NCBI GenBank assembly: GCA_049790315.1
Contig: JBAQYV010000229.1
Location: 1-36,224 of the forward strand
Direction: 5' to 3'
DNA: 36,224 nucleotides
From: DASPOJ01 sp049790315
GTDB taxonomy: Bacteria; Acidobacteriota; Terriglobia; Acidiferrales; UBA7541
Made by a program: the position numbers and the translations under genes. The stretch's first letter is position 1. Every line of letters begins with the position of its first letter. Shown here piece after piece: positions 1-8,057 of this stretch. A model generated the notes under the pieces. That model was given only the letters and a program-made list of their open reading frames with translations. It was not told where the DNA came from and did no database searches.

Positions 1-949
1 TCGCTCGAATGCCAATGGCGGACATGAGGCGGCCTGTGGCGGGGCCTTCGCGGCGGTAGCTGAACAAAAGGTCAGTGCGGCACGCGGTGCAGAGCGAGCT
101 GACGACAATATTTTTTTTCGGCACGCCAGCGTCGAACAATTGCCAGCGATTCGCGGCGCGCAAATCGAGTTGCACGCGCGGCGGAGGAGGCTGGTGGCCC
201 GGCGGCATCATGTTCAGCCACTCGAGCGGATTCGGCTCTTCGCCGGAAGACAATCGATCGAACGGGCCCTCGAACCATTCTTTTGCGGCGTCAAATTGGC
301 CGGCGAAAGCTTGCGCGACTTCGGGACCGACTTGGTAGCAACACGGGCCAATGGCGGGACCCAACACTGCGATGACATCGGCCGGGCGCGTGCCGAACGA
401 CATGAGCATCTGGCCGAGCGTTTTCTGCACAATGCGTGCGAGCGTGCCACGCCAACCGGCATGTACAGCAGCGACGGCGCGACGGCGCGTGTCGGCGAGA
501 AGAATCGGAACGCAATCGGCGGTCTGCACGGACAAGAGGACGCCGCGCGCCTGAGTGATTAACGCGTCGGCGCGCGGCGGCTCTTCGGGAACGCGCGGCT
601 TCTCGATTACTTGAATCACATCGGAATGAAATTGGCGCGCAGCGATCATCGGCCAATCGGCTGCGCCGAGCACCGCCGCGAAACGGCTTCGGCGCGCGGC
701 GACGACGGCGCGCACATCGCTGCCGGTGAAACCGAGATTGAAGCACGCGCCCTTCGCGCCGCGGGCATTATCGATGCGCGTGCTGAAACCGTGGACGAGC
801 CACGGTAAACGCGAAAGCCGTTGCGCTTCGAGTGTGCAAGTACCATTGGCGCGCCGGATGATCCAGCCGTTGCCGGCGCTGGAAGAGGGTGGGCTGGCTC
901 GACCACCGCGCGACCGTGCTTTGGGCGATCTACTACGCATCCGTCTCAT
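1..949 (-). CDS. pgeF: PgeF/YfiH-family multicopper polyphenol oxidase (partial, C-terminus off the left edge)
   Basis: I read this frame by reverse translation. It runs open off the left edge, so the stop is not seen. The product shows the laccase-domain (DUF152, YfiH/PgeF) signature in order: HGFSTR, FNLGF, RQFHSD, RADALIT, SVQTADCVPILLAD, AAVHAGWRGT, VLGPAIGPCCYQVG, then SSLCTAC and LFSYRREG near the C-terminus. The His of the RQFHSD, the Cys of ADCVP and the His of HAGWRG are the expected metal or catalytic residues. Family members are described as purine nucleoside phosphorylase/deaminase-type enzymes and as factors that remove mis-made peptidoglycan precursors; which applies here cannot be told. 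The start is uncertain: ATG at 949, 940 or 1009 are all in frame and none has a clear Shine-Dalgarno. It is divergent from acpS. Confidence 0.9.
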   Translation of the reverse strand, partial: MRRMRSRSPKARSRGGRASPPSSSAGNGWIIRRANGTCTLEAQRLSRLPWLVHGFSTRIDNARGAKGACFNLGFTGSDVRAVVAARRSRFAAVLGAADWPMIAARQFHSDVIQVIEKPRVPEEPPRADALITQARGVLLSVQTADCVPILLADTRRRAVAAVHAGWRGTLARIVQKTLGQMLMSFGTRPADVIAVLGPAIGPCCYQVGPEVAQAFAGQFDAAKEWFEGPFDRLSSGEEPNPLEWLNMMPPGHQPPPPRVQLDLRAANRWQLFDAGVPKKNIVVSSLCTACRTDLLFSYRREGPATGRLMSAIGIRA

Positions 950-1010
950 TCGAGCGGCACGCGCGCGAAGAAACTCACCGGTACCAACGAAGGCACGCGC
1001 CCGCGCCATG

Positions 1011-1016
1011 TATAAT
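1011..1016 (+). promoter_or_regulatory. Candidate -10 box for acpS (perfect TATAAT)
   Basis: A perfect TATAAT occurs in a GC-rich stretch 56 bases upstream of the acpS ATG. The position 17 bases upstream (988-993) does not resemble TTGACA, so the -35 is poor. Support is the -10 match and its place in the divergent pgeF-acpS gap only. Confidence 0.35.
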
Positions 1017-1071
1017 CGCGCTTCGGCGCTGGAAACGATTGAGGCGCGCGGAGATCGGAACCACAGCCGCG

Positions 1072-1449
1072 ATGATCGTCGGGATGGGAGTGGATTTGAC
1101 CGAAGTGAGCCGCTTGCGCGCCGCAATCGAGCGACGTGGGCAGGCGCTTCTGCGGCGCGTCTACACCGAACAGGAAATCGCTTACTGCGAGCGGCATCGC
1201 AATTACGTGGAACGATACGCCGGACGTTTCGCCGCGAAGGAAGCGGCGATGAAAGCTCTGGGAACTGGATGGTCCCATGGCGTGCGCTGGATCGACATCG
1301 AAGTGACGCGCATGCCGAGCGGCAAACCGACGCTTGCGCTTCACGGCGCAACGCTGGGCATCGCCGAGCGTTTGGGCGTGAAGAATATTTCGGTAAGCAT
1401 CACGCACACCGGCGATTGGGCGTTCGCGCAAGTGATCTTCGAGAACTAA
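1072..1449 (+). CDS. acpS: Holo-[acyl-carrier-protein] synthase (AcpS), 125 aa
   Basis: AcpS transfers the 4'-phosphopantetheine of coenzyme A to the serine of acyl carrier protein, activating it for fatty acid synthesis in the cytoplasm. The product begins MIVGMGVDLTEVSRL and carries the two AcpS signature regions: the Mg-binding Asp at residue 8 and FAAKEAAMKALG with Lys56 and Glu57. The C-terminal ISVSITHTGDWAFAQV matches the family end. Length is normal (about 120-130 aa). The reading frame is open further upstream to 889, but that extension has no family similarity and overlaps pgeF, so I chose the ATG at 1072. ATG at 1084 (MGVDL) is also possible. It converges on the methylthiotransferase gene 38 bases away. 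Confidence 0.93.
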   Translation: MIVGMGVDLTEVSRLRAAIERRGQALLRRVYTEQEIAYCERHRNYVERYAGRFAAKEAAMKALGTGWSHGVRWIDIEVTRMPSGKPTLALHGATLGIAERLGVKNISVSITHTGDWAFAQVIFEN

Positions 1450-1461
1450 ATTAGACCTCGC

Positions 1462-1487
1462 TTTATTTCTCTCTACGCGAAAATAAA
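1462..1487. terminator. Weak AT-rich inverted repeat between convergent genes
   Basis: TTTATTT (1462-1468) and AAATAAA (1481-1487) can pair as a 7-bp, A/T-only stem in the 38-base gap between the convergent acpS and methylthiotransferase genes. The T and A runs suit a bidirectional terminator, but the absence of GC pairs makes it weak. Confidence 0.2.
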
Positions 1488-2921
1488 TCATACGGGATGC
1501 ACGGGCAGATTGGGCATGTCAGGCGCTTCAAACGCTTCGGCCGCGAGGCCAAGTGGAGTGACGCCGGCGCCGCGCACATCCATAATGCGATTCGCCGACC
1601 ACGCGCCGGTCAATCGAACTTCGATGTTGTTGCTCGAAACGGCGGGCGTGACGCCAAGGGCGGAATCGCGCGGCGATGGGCGCAGAGTGAGCACGGATAA
1701 AGTCTTGCCGACGTGACGCACGAGGAATGCGGATCTCTTTTCGGACGCGAGGGCGCGCAATTCCCGCGCGCGGTGAAGAATCAACTGCGCCGGGACCTGT
1801 GGCGAAAGTTCGGCGGCGGGCGTGCCGGGGCGCGGCGAAAACGAAAATACGTGGAGATAAGTAAGCGGCTGAGCGCGCAGAAAATCCATTGTCGAGAGGT
1901 GATCGGATTCGGTCTCTCCGGGGAAGCCGGCGATTACGTCGGCGCCGATCGCGGCGTCGGGCAACCATGCCGAAATCCATTCAAGGCGGCGCGCATAATG
2001 CTCAGCGCGATACCAGCGATGCATCGCGGCCAGAACTCGATTCGAGGCCGATTGCAGTGGAACGTGGAAATGACGGGCAATGCGCTGCGTTGAAGCGACG
2101 AGAGCGACGAGATCTTCGGTAACATCCATTGGCTCGACTGAGCTCAAGCGAACGCGTTCGATGCGGGTGTGGTTCAGGACGCGGCGCAGAAGTTCGATGA
2201 GATTCGCCCGCGGGGTCAGGTCGCGGCCGTAGCTGCCAAGATGAATCCCGCTGAGTACAATTTCGCGATAACCGCGCTCGACGAGCGCATTCAATTCTTC
2301 GACAACGCGCGCGGGAGTGAGGCTCCGACTATTTCCGCGAACGGAAGGGATCACGCAGAAGGCACAGCGGTGATTGCAACCGTCCTGGATTTTTAGAATC
2401 GGGCGCGTGTGTTGCGCTTCGCCGCCCTCGATGGGCGCGACGAGAACGCCGGTCTGCGCGGAGATGTCGCCGACGATAATCGGAGCCACACGCTGCGTGA
2501 AAGCGGCGGCAGAAGACGCACTCGCCGCGCGAAGAGATTCGACGGGGATCAATCCAGCGCGAGTGGGAACCGATTGGCCGGGCGCGGCGATTTCCGCAAG
2601 GCGAGGAATCTCGGGTTTATGCGAATTGCCGACGACGAAATTCACGCCGGGAAGCAGGGCAAGATCTTCGGGCGCGCGCTGAGCGTAGCAGCCGGTAGCG
2701 ATGATGCGCGCGGCGGGGTTTGCGCGATGGATGGCGCGAATCGTACGCCGCGCCTGAGCATCGGCCGCAGCGGTAACCGTGCAGGTATTCACGACAACGA
2801 CGTCGGCTGCAGCTGCTACGCGCGCAACCTCAAAGCCGCGCGCGCGCAACTGATTCTCGATGGCGGCGGCATCGGCTTGAGTGGCGCGGCAGCCGAATTG
2901 TTCGATAAAAAAAGTGGCCAT
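1488..2921 (-). CDS. mtaB: MtaB-type tRNA (N6-threonylcarbamoyladenosine-37) methylthiotransferase
   Basis: This is a radical-SAM methylthiotransferase, expected to add the 2-methylthio group to t6A37 of ANN-decoding tRNAs. The N-terminal UPF0004 domain has its three cluster cysteines at C11 (EQFGC), C47 (VNTC) and C78 (IATGC). The radical SAM motif CNHRCAFC gives C182, C186 and C189, followed by VIPSVRGNSRS and GYREIVLSGIHLGSYG. The C-terminal part would be the TRAM-like RNA-binding region. The MtaB subgroup is preferred over MiaB or RimO because of the EQFGCRATQADA start and GIHLGSYG, but subgroup choice from motifs alone is not certain. At 477 aa it is somewhat long, with an Ala/Pro-rich insert around residues 121-170 between the first two domains. 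GTG at 2927 lies two codons upstream of the ATG used here. Confidence 0.9.
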   Translation of the reverse strand: MATFFIEQFGCRATQADAAAIENQLRARGFEVARVAAAADVVVVNTCTVTAAADAQARRTIRAIHRANPAARIIATGCYAQRAPEDLALLPGVNFVVGNSHKPEIPRLAEIAAPGQSVPTRAGLIPVESLRAASASSAAAFTQRVAPIIVGDISAQTGVLVAPIEGGEAQHTRPILKIQDGCNHRCAFCVIPSVRGNSRSLTPARVVEELNALVERGYREIVLSGIHLGSYGRDLTPRANLIELLRRVLNHTRIERVRLSSVEPMDVTEDLVALVASTQRIARHFHVPLQSASNRVLAAMHRWYRAEHYARRLEWISAWLPDAAIGADVIAGFPGETESDHLSTMDFLRAQPLTYLHVFSFSPRPGTPAAELSPQVPAQLILHRARELRALASEKRSAFLVRHVGKTLSVLTLRPSPRDSALGVTPAVSSNNIEVRLTGAWSANRIMDVRGAGVTPLGLAAEAFEAPDMPNLPVHPV

Positions 2922-2952
2922 GGACACGCGCAGGGTCTGCGCAAGGTTTTTT

Positions 2953-2958
2953 ATTATA
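2953..2958 (-). promoter_or_regulatory. Candidate -10 box for the methylthiotransferase gene (TATAAT)
   Basis: A perfect TATAAT on the minus strand lies 32 bases upstream of the ATG at 2921, inside the 116-base divergent gap before the TauE-like genes. The hexamer 17 bases further upstream is GCCTGC, a poor -35. Confidence 0.35.
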
Positions 2959-3037
2959 GCAACGCGCGCACGCGGGCAGGCGGATTCCTATTGCCCGGGA
3001 CGCGCGTTCTGCCGCAAGATGCATTCTTCGCATTGCC

Positions 3038-3442
3038 ATGATTCTACATTTCATCGCCATCGCGTTGGGAGCGTTCGTCGGCGTCCTGGTGGGATTTATG
3101 GGCGTGGGCGGCGGCGTGGTGTTGATTCCGGTGATGGTCTATTTGTTGCACTTCGACCAGCACGTGGCGCAAGGCACTTCGCTCCTGATGCAAATTCCTC
3201 CGCTCGGAATTGGCGCGCTGCTGGTCTATTGGCGGCGGCGCGAAGTGGACCTGATCGCCGGCGTTTTGTGTGCGTTAGGATTTTTGCTGGGCGGATATTT
3301 CGGCAGCGCACTTGCGATCGGCATGGCTTCACGGCCATTGCGCGCGTATTTCGCTCTGTTCCAGATGATCGCCGCGGTGTTGCTGTGGAGACGCAGACAT
3401 AAGCCGGCAAAACCTCCTGCGGAAGCGGCCGATGCAGCTTAA
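3038..3442 (+). CDS. Half-size TauE/SafE-family permease subunit A, 134 aa
   Basis: The product is a small, very hydrophobic protein with about four membrane segments (near residues 2-21, 24-42, 47-66 and 72-95, with a further segment near 102-115). It has the TauE/SafE repeat signature FMGVGGGVVLIP followed by FDQHVAQGTSL and an REVDL turn. Full TauE/SafE (sulfite or organosulfonate exporter) proteins contain two copies of this repeat in about 250 aa; here there is one copy. The next gene holds the other copy and its ATG lies 11 bases inside this gene, so the two are probably co-translated and form a heterodimer. Family members export sulfur anions, but the substrate here is unknown. The tail after residue 116 is hydrophilic (RRRRHKPAKPP). 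Confidence 0.82.
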   Translation: MILHFIAIALGAFVGVLVGFMGVGGGVVLIPVMVYLLHFDQHVAQGTSLLMQIPPLGIGALLVYWRRREVDLIAGVLCALGFLLGGYFGSALAIGMASRPLRAYFALFQMIAAVLLWRRRHKPAKPPAEAADAA

Positions 3443-3818
3443 GCAGATAGCGCATTGGAGTGCACTGCTGCTGGTGGCGTGCGGAGTGGGCGTTCTGGGC
3501 GGAATGTTTGGGCTGGGCGGCGGCGTAATTCTCGTGCCGCTGCTCGTGCTGGTATTTGCTTTTGATCAGCATCGCGCGCAAGGCACGACATTGGTGGCGC
3601 TTGTTCCGCCGACCGGTTTGCTGGGACTTCTGAATTATGCGCATGCGCGCGAAGTTGATTGGATTTTTGGGCTGTTGCTGATGCCCGGCGTTTTCTTCGG
3701 CGCCTTCTACGGAAGCTGGATCGCTCAGAAACTGACTCCAGACCGAATGCGGCGGGCGTTTGCGGCGCTGTTGTTCGCAGTGGGAGCCGCGCAATTGCTT
3801 GCGGCGGTTTGGAAATAG
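3432..3818 (+). CDS. Half-size TauE/SafE-family permease subunit B, 128 aa
   Basis: This is a paralogue of the preceding gene: MFGLGGGVILVP, FDQHRAQGTTL and AREVDW align with FMGVGGGVVLIP, FDQHVAQGTSL and RREVDL there. It also has about four membrane segments. Its start overlaps the upstream gene by 11 bases, typical of translational coupling. Together the two proteins make the eight-segment equivalent of one TauE/SafE permease, so this is either a natural split or the ancestral two-gene arrangement. It is not an obvious frameshift of a fused gene, because the second protein has its own complete N-terminal helix (KQIAHWSALLLVACG) after a hydrophilic tail on the first. Confidence 0.82.
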   Translation: MQLKQIAHWSALLLVACGVGVLGGMFGLGGGVILVPLLVLVFAFDQHRAQGTTLVALVPPTGLLGLLNYAHAREVDWIFGLLLMPGVFFGAFYGSWIAQKLTPDRMRRAFAALLFAVGAAQLLAAVWK

Positions 3819-3836
3819 CCGCGTTTTCCTCCTCTG

Positions 3837-3853
3837 TTGGCATGGTTCTTGCT
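3837..3853 (+). promoter_or_regulatory. Sigma-54 (RpoN) promoter candidate upstream of the TPR gene
   Basis: The site reads TTGGCATGGTTCTTGCT. Against the consensus TTGGCACGNNNNTTGCW only one base differs (T for C at position 7). The invariant GG and GC dinucleotides are exactly 10 bases apart. It lies in the 198-base gap before 4017 in the correct orientation, giving a leader of roughly 150 nt. The rest of the gap (3854-4016) holds a short 5-bp hairpin (3968-3982) and a 46-codon ORF (3863-4003) with nothing recognisable. Confidence 0.6.
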
Positions 3854-4016
3854 CGTTTCTGAATGCAGGATCCGTGCCGAGTTCCTGCCCTTCGAGTCAA
3901 CTTGAAGAAACCAAATATGAACCGGACGTTCAATTCCTCAACTCGCGAACGGGTGACGGATCGGGTGGTTCCAGATCGGAACGTAAATTCGAAATGGCAC
4001 TGATGGTGGTTCCCGA

Positions 4017-5306
4017 ATGAACGCTGAACATCCACTTGCTCATGCGCTCGACGTGGTGTGGCGCGCAGCGCTGACGACGGCCCTTCTTTTTGCCGCGTGG
4101 AGCGCAGCGCGCGGGGGTGCGGGGGCGTGGTACGCGCGGTACGGAGGATCACAGAATCTCGAACGCGCCATGAAGTGGGCGCCGAAGAATGCGGCAAACT
4201 TTGCGACGCTGGCGCGTCTCGATGAACTTGCCGGCGGCGCGGACGGACAAGCGCAGGCCCTACAGTTGCGGCGGAAGGCCACGCAGCTTGAGCCCGACAA
4301 CGCGATTTACTGGCTTGAGCGCGCCATGAGCGAGGACGAAACGGGCGCGCCGGAATCCGCCGGGGCCGACTACCTGCGCGCTCGGGAACTGTTTCCTCTA
4401 TCGCCAGACGTGAATCGAGCGCTCGGAGAATATTATTTGCGACAGTGGCGGATCGACGATGCGCTCGATTCGCTGCGTCTTGCGATTGCGGGCGATCCCG
4501 AGTTGCGGCCCGTGATTTTCAACGAATTGTGGCGCGCAGGTGTCGGTACGGGCGCAGTGTTGAAACGCGGCGCGCCGTGGGACCGCGCCACGCTTGTGGC
4601 TTATCTCGATGCGCTCGCCGCTGCCGGCGCACTCGACGACGCGCGTTTGGTATGGGTGCAAATCGAGGCGCGCGGCGGCGCAGGAACGACGCAGGACGGA
4701 GTGCAACGCGACGCCTTCCAGTATGTCGACGCGCTGATTCGCTTCCAAAGAACAGCGGAGCTCGAGACAGTTTGGGCCGAAGTGGCGCCGGAGCAAGCGC
4801 AGGCCGCACGAGCATCCGGGAATCTGATCGCAAACGGCAGCTTTGAACAGCCAATGCTGAACGAGGGCCTGGACTGGCGCGTGATTCCTCTGAGCGGCGT
4901 GTTCGTCAGCGTGGACGCAACATCGGCGCACGATGGCGCGCGCTCGTTGCGCATCGATTTTGGCACGGCGGGCAATCTCGCCTACCAGCACACGTTTGAG
5001 TTTGTACCGGTTGAAAGCGACACAACCTACGAGTTCACGGGGTACTTGCGCGCCGCGAACATCACGTCCGATTCGGGGCCGCGATTCGAGCTTTACGACG
5101 CGGTGAACCCGCAACATCTGAACATGGCAACCGGCGACGTTCGTGGCACAACCGACTGGACGGAAGAGAGACTGCGTTTCCGCACAGGGCCGGACACGCA
5201 CATGCTCATTGTGCGCGTGGGAAGACCTCCGAGCACAAGCTTCGATAATCATTTTTCCGGAACACTCTGGGTGGACGACGTGCGTCTTGCGAAAGCAGCG
5301 GACTAG
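4017..5306 (+). CDS. Membrane-anchored TPR protein with C-terminal carbohydrate-binding-like domain, 429 aa
   Basis: No specific name is supported. An N-terminal membrane anchor (residues about 13-35, VWRAALTTALLFAAWSAARGG) precedes helical TPR-like repeats over residues about 48-165 (AMKWAPKNAANFATLARLDELAGG, ATQLEPDNAIYWLERAM, YLRARELFPLSPDVNRALGEYYL). After a helical middle, NLIANGSFEQP at about 275 opens a beta-rich domain ending in GTLWVDDVRL. That pattern is typical of carbohydrate-binding jelly-roll modules found on extracellular proteins. I infer a periplasmic or cell-surface scaffold linked to EPS polymerisation or attachment. Its last 4 bases overlap the convergent O-antigen ligase-like gene, so no terminator separates them. 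A sigma-54 site lies 164 bases upstream. The anchor could instead be a signal peptide. Confidence 0.75.
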   Translation: MNAEHPLAHALDVVWRAALTTALLFAAWSAARGGAGAWYARYGGSQNLERAMKWAPKNAANFATLARLDELAGGADGQAQALQLRRKATQLEPDNAIYWLERAMSEDETGAPESAGADYLRARELFPLSPDVNRALGEYYLRQWRIDDALDSLRLAIAGDPELRPVIFNELWRAGVGTGAVLKRGAPWDRATLVAYLDALAAAGALDDARLVWVQIEARGGAGTTQDGVQRDAFQYVDALIRFQRTAELETVWAEVAPEQAQAARASGNLIANGSFEQPMLNEGLDWRVIPLSGVFVSVDATSAHDGARSLRIDFGTAGNLAYQHTFEFVPVESDTTYEFTGYLRAANITSDSGPRFELYDAVNPQHLNMATGDVRGTTDWTEERLRFRTGPDTHMLIVRVGRPPSTSFDNHFSGTLWVDDVRLAKAAD

Positions 5307-6745
5307 CGTCGTGCCGCGCGCCGTTCGGACCCGTTCGCTTCGCCAGTGGAAAGTGTGGCCGCCAACCCCAGGAGCACGGCAAACAACAACGCGTTCGCCG
5401 GAATATGCAGATTGAAATCGACCAACGCATGGAGCAGCAGTGAGAACACTGCGCCGCAACAACCCAACAGCAAGAACCAATCTGCCGCCCGCGCGGTGCG
5501 GCGAAGTCCGCGAAGCGCGCGAACCAGAGCGAATCCGACAAGAGCGAAGAGTAGCGCGGCGCCTGGCACACCCCATTCGGCGGCAAATTCCAGATAATCG
5601 TCGTGTGCGTGGTTCAAACGCGCGGCGAGATGCGACGTTTGAACGCGCGTATAGGCGTTTTCGAAACTACCAGGGCCCGTGCCCCAATACGGATGCGTAC
5701 GGATGAGCGCCGCAGTGTCTTTCCAGACCGCGATGCGCGAAGGCAAATCCTGTCCGGCGCTGCGATAGCGCGCGAGCACTGGGCTGAATCCGATCCAGGC
5801 GCCGGCTGCCAACGTGAGCGCAACGAGAGACGCGACGATGGTCACCGCGGCCGACCGCGAACGGCGAAGCACGGCCCAGATTGAAGCCACGAGCAACGTG
5901 CCCGCCCAAGCCGTGGCGATTCCGGCGCGCGAACGGGAGAATAAAACAGCCGCCGTCAGGAGCAACGTGCCAAAAAGAAAGAGAGCGAAGCGCGGTCCGT
6001 TGTCTGCGCGTAGCCAGAGCGCCGCACGCCGGCCCGAACCGCGCGAATTTTCGGTCCATTGCTCGAACTCCCAAAGCGCGCGGGCGAACACAATCGGCAG
6101 GAGCATTTCAAGAAGGCCGGCATAGTTGTTGGGATTGATGTAGCTGCCCGTGGCTTGTGCAGTGTAGTCGACCTTTTTGAATGCGAGTACTTGCTGCCAA
6201 TCCATTGTGTATTGCATGAGACCATAGAGCGCCTCAACGATACCCAGCGCCACGAGGACTGCCCAGATCGAGCCGCGCATTTCGGAATCGCGCGCGACGA
6301 GCGCGGCGAGAAAGAAACCACACAGGCAAGCGGCGACCGTCAGAAGTTGCTCGCGCGCGACGTACGCGGCGGGCCGTGTGGCGACCACGTCGCATGCCAA
6401 ATATGCGGCCAGCAGCGCCGGGCCGCGCCACCAAAGACGCGGTCCTTCGCGAGTGTCGATCCAGAGCGCGCATGCCGAAAGCGCAAACAACAGGATTTCG
6501 ACGGCGGCGAACGACGCGGGCTCCGTCCCTCCGAATGCAATGACCGCGCCGCTCACCGCGCCAGTGAGCCCCGCTGTGACAATGCGCCATGAGATCGGCG
6601 AGCCGATTCTGCGGGAGCGCGGGCGAAAGTGGCGGCGCGATGAACCGACAGATTGCATGGAAAGCGCGTCTGCAGAAGTCATATTGGCCGGCGGCAACAT
6701 CTCCGGTGAATTGAAGTCGCCGCCAAAACGAGGCGGGCTACGCAT
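5303..6745 (-). CDS. O-antigen ligase/polymerase (Wzy_C) family membrane protein, 480 aa
   Basis: This is a polytopic inner-membrane protein with roughly 11-12 hydrophobic segments between residues 53 and 467. It has motifs of the Wzy/WaaL family: GSYINPNNYAG (200-210), SRSRAG (270-275), GTGPGSFENAY (355-365), HAHDDYLEFAAEWG (379-392) and a final HALVDFNLHIPAN (439-451). Such proteins join lipid-linked glycan repeat units to each other (polymerase) or to an acceptor (ligase). The frame is open to 6937, but that part overlaps the upstream glycosyltransferase. The ATG at 6745 overlaps its TAG as ATGCGTAG, an 8-base coupling overlap. It is the last gene of the minus-strand operon. A second Wzy-like protein is at 15444-16961, so this one may be the ligase or act on a different polymer. 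Confidence 0.85.
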   Translation of the reverse strand: MRSPPRFGGDFNSPEMLPPANMTSADALSMQSVGSSRRHFRPRSRRIGSPISWRIVTAGLTGAVSGAVIAFGGTEPASFAAVEILLFALSACALWIDTREGPRLWWRGPALLAAYLACDVVATRPAAYVAREQLLTVAACLCGFFLAALVARDSEMRGSIWAVLVALGIVEALYGLMQYTMDWQQVLAFKKVDYTAQATGSYINPNNYAGLLEMLLPIVFARALWEFEQWTENSRGSGRRAALWLRADNGPRFALFLFGTLLLTAAVLFSRSRAGIATAWAGTLLVASIWAVLRRSRSAAVTIVASLVALTLAAGAWIGFSPVLARYRSAGQDLPSRIAVWKDTAALIRTHPYWGTGPGSFENAYTRVQTSHLAARLNHAHDDYLEFAAEWGVPGAALLFALVGFALVRALRGLRRTARAADWFLLLGCCGAVFSLLLHALVDFNLHIPANALLFAVLLGLAATLSTGEANGSERRAARR

Positions 6746-8057
6746 GGCTTTCGCGAGGCGCGCCGCGTTCGGCTGACATCGCGAGAAAGTTTTCAAGGCG
6801 AGCCAGGACGCGATCGCTCGCGAAATGTTCTTCCGCGAATGCGCGGCCGTGGCGGGCGAGCTTCGCGCGCTCGCCGGAATCTTCGCGCAATCGCAGAATG
6901 GCTTCCGCCAGCGACGTCGCATCTTCCGGCGGCACAATCAAGCCACCGCCGGAACGCTCGACGGTCTGCGCCGCCTGGCTGCGGCGATGCGCCGCGGCGA
7001 TAATCGGCCGCCCCGACGCAAGATACGTGAGCAACTTCGATGGAATCACCGAATCGCTCACCGCGGCCGACTGGCTTAGCAATAGAAGATCGGCAGCAGC
7101 CAGCATGCCAGGCAAGTCCGCACGTGAAGCCAGCGGAAGAAAACGCACATTCGACAGGTTGCGGCTTCGCGCCAGCGATTCAAGGCGCGCACGATCGGCT
7201 CCATCGCCCGCGAGACATATTGTGATGCCGTGAGCCGCGCCGAGAATGGCGGCGGCCTCAAGCGCGACGGCGAGCTTTTGTTTCGTGCCCATGTTGCCGA
7301 TGTGCAACACCGTGAAATCGCCGTTGAGGTTGTGGACGCGCCGAAATTCCTCGCCCGCCGCGTCTGGATGAATGAAGCACGTGTCTACCCAGTCAGGCAC
7401 GACGGCGATTCGCGCGGCAGGAACACCGGCGCGAACAACGTGTTCCCGAAACCCATCGCATATGACGAGGATGCCATCAGCACGGCGATACAGAAAACGC
7501 TCGAGCGATCGCGCGAAGCCGATCGCGACGCGATTGCGCATCATGCCAAGCGACACAGCAAGATCTGGCACGAGGTCTTTGATTTGCAAGACAAAGGGAA
7601 CGCCGCGGCTTTTCGCGATCGCCCACGCCGCGAAGCCGGCCTGGAGCGGCGGCGAAATTCCCAGGACAATGTCCACGCCGGCAACCGCCGCCCCCGATAA
7701 TCCGGCGGCGACGCCAACTGAAGTGTCGAATACGATGCGCCGGACCGGCGTGCGGTGCGCTGGCACCCAAATCCAATGGCGGCGAACGTCTACTCCCGAG
7801 CGCTGTTCGCGAAACGCGAAGCGGCCACGATAGGAAGCGGGCACGCGCCATTCGGGATAGTGCGGCAGGCCCGTTGCGACGGTGACCCGGTGGCCGGTCG
7901 CGACCAAATATTCGCACAGCTCGGTGTTGAGCGGAGCGATGCCTGTGCTATCCGGCGCGTAGGACCCTGTGACAATTAGAATATGAAGCTTGCGCGTTGC
8001 TGTACGCCCGGCGGCCGCGCGCGGGAGATGGATCGCGGTGGCGACGGTTGACGTCAT
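6738..8057 (-). CDS. GT4 glycosyltransferase, WcaI-like, 439 aa
   Basis: The product has two Rossmann halves of a GT-B retaining glycosyltransferase. The start LHILIVTGSYAPDSTGIAPLNTEL and TGLPHYPEW (63-71) are typical of the WcaI group from colanic acid clusters. The C-terminal half has VLHIGNMGTKQ (250-260), LAGDGADRARL (282-292) and the donor-site region VSDSVIPSKLLTYLASG (333-349), which replaces the classical EX7E in this subgroup. It should add one sugar to the lipid-linked EPS repeat at the cytoplasmic face. Donor and acceptor are unknown. The open frame reaches 8231, but the ATG at 8057 forms an ATGA overlap with the stop of the upstream fusion gene, so I take that start; a 22-residue basic leader precedes the first beta strand. 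Confidence 0.87.
   Translation of the reverse strand: MTSTVATAIHLPRAAAGRTATRKLHILIVTGSYAPDSTGIAPLNTELCEYLVATGHRVTVATGLPHYPEWRVPASYRGRFAFREQRSGVDVRRHWIWVPAHRTPVRRIVFDTSVGVAAGLSGAAVAGVDIVLGISPPLQAGFAAWAIAKSRGVPFVLQIKDLVPDLAVSLGMMRNRVAIGFARSLERFLYRRADGILVICDGFREHVVRAGVPAARIAVVPDWVDTCFIHPDAAGEEFRRVHNLNGDFTVLHIGNMGTKQKLAVALEAAAILGAAHGITICLAGDGADRARLESLARSRNLSNVRFLPLASRADLPGMLAAADLLLLSQSAAVSDSVIPSKLLTYLASGRPIIAAAHRRSQAAQTVERSGGGLIVPPEDATSLAEAILRLREDSGERAKLARHGRAFAEEHFASDRVLARLENFLAMSAERGAPRESHA

Noticed and set aside
3863..4003. 46-codon ORF in the leader before the TPR gene
   Set aside because: No Shine-Dalgarno, no homology or pattern; likely chance. The 5-bp hairpin at 3968-3982 is also too small to call a regulatory element.
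3760..4020. 86-codon plus-strand ORF overlapping the permease end and reaching the TPR start
   Set aside because: Its stop overlaps the TPR ATG as ATGA, but the sequence is low-complexity Ser/Gly/Arg with no domain, and it starts inside the second permease gene.
4398..5576. Minus-strand ORF of 392 codons opposite the TPR gene
   Set aside because: Arg/Cys/Ser-rich composition with no fold or motif; it overlaps both the TPR gene and the end of the ligase gene.
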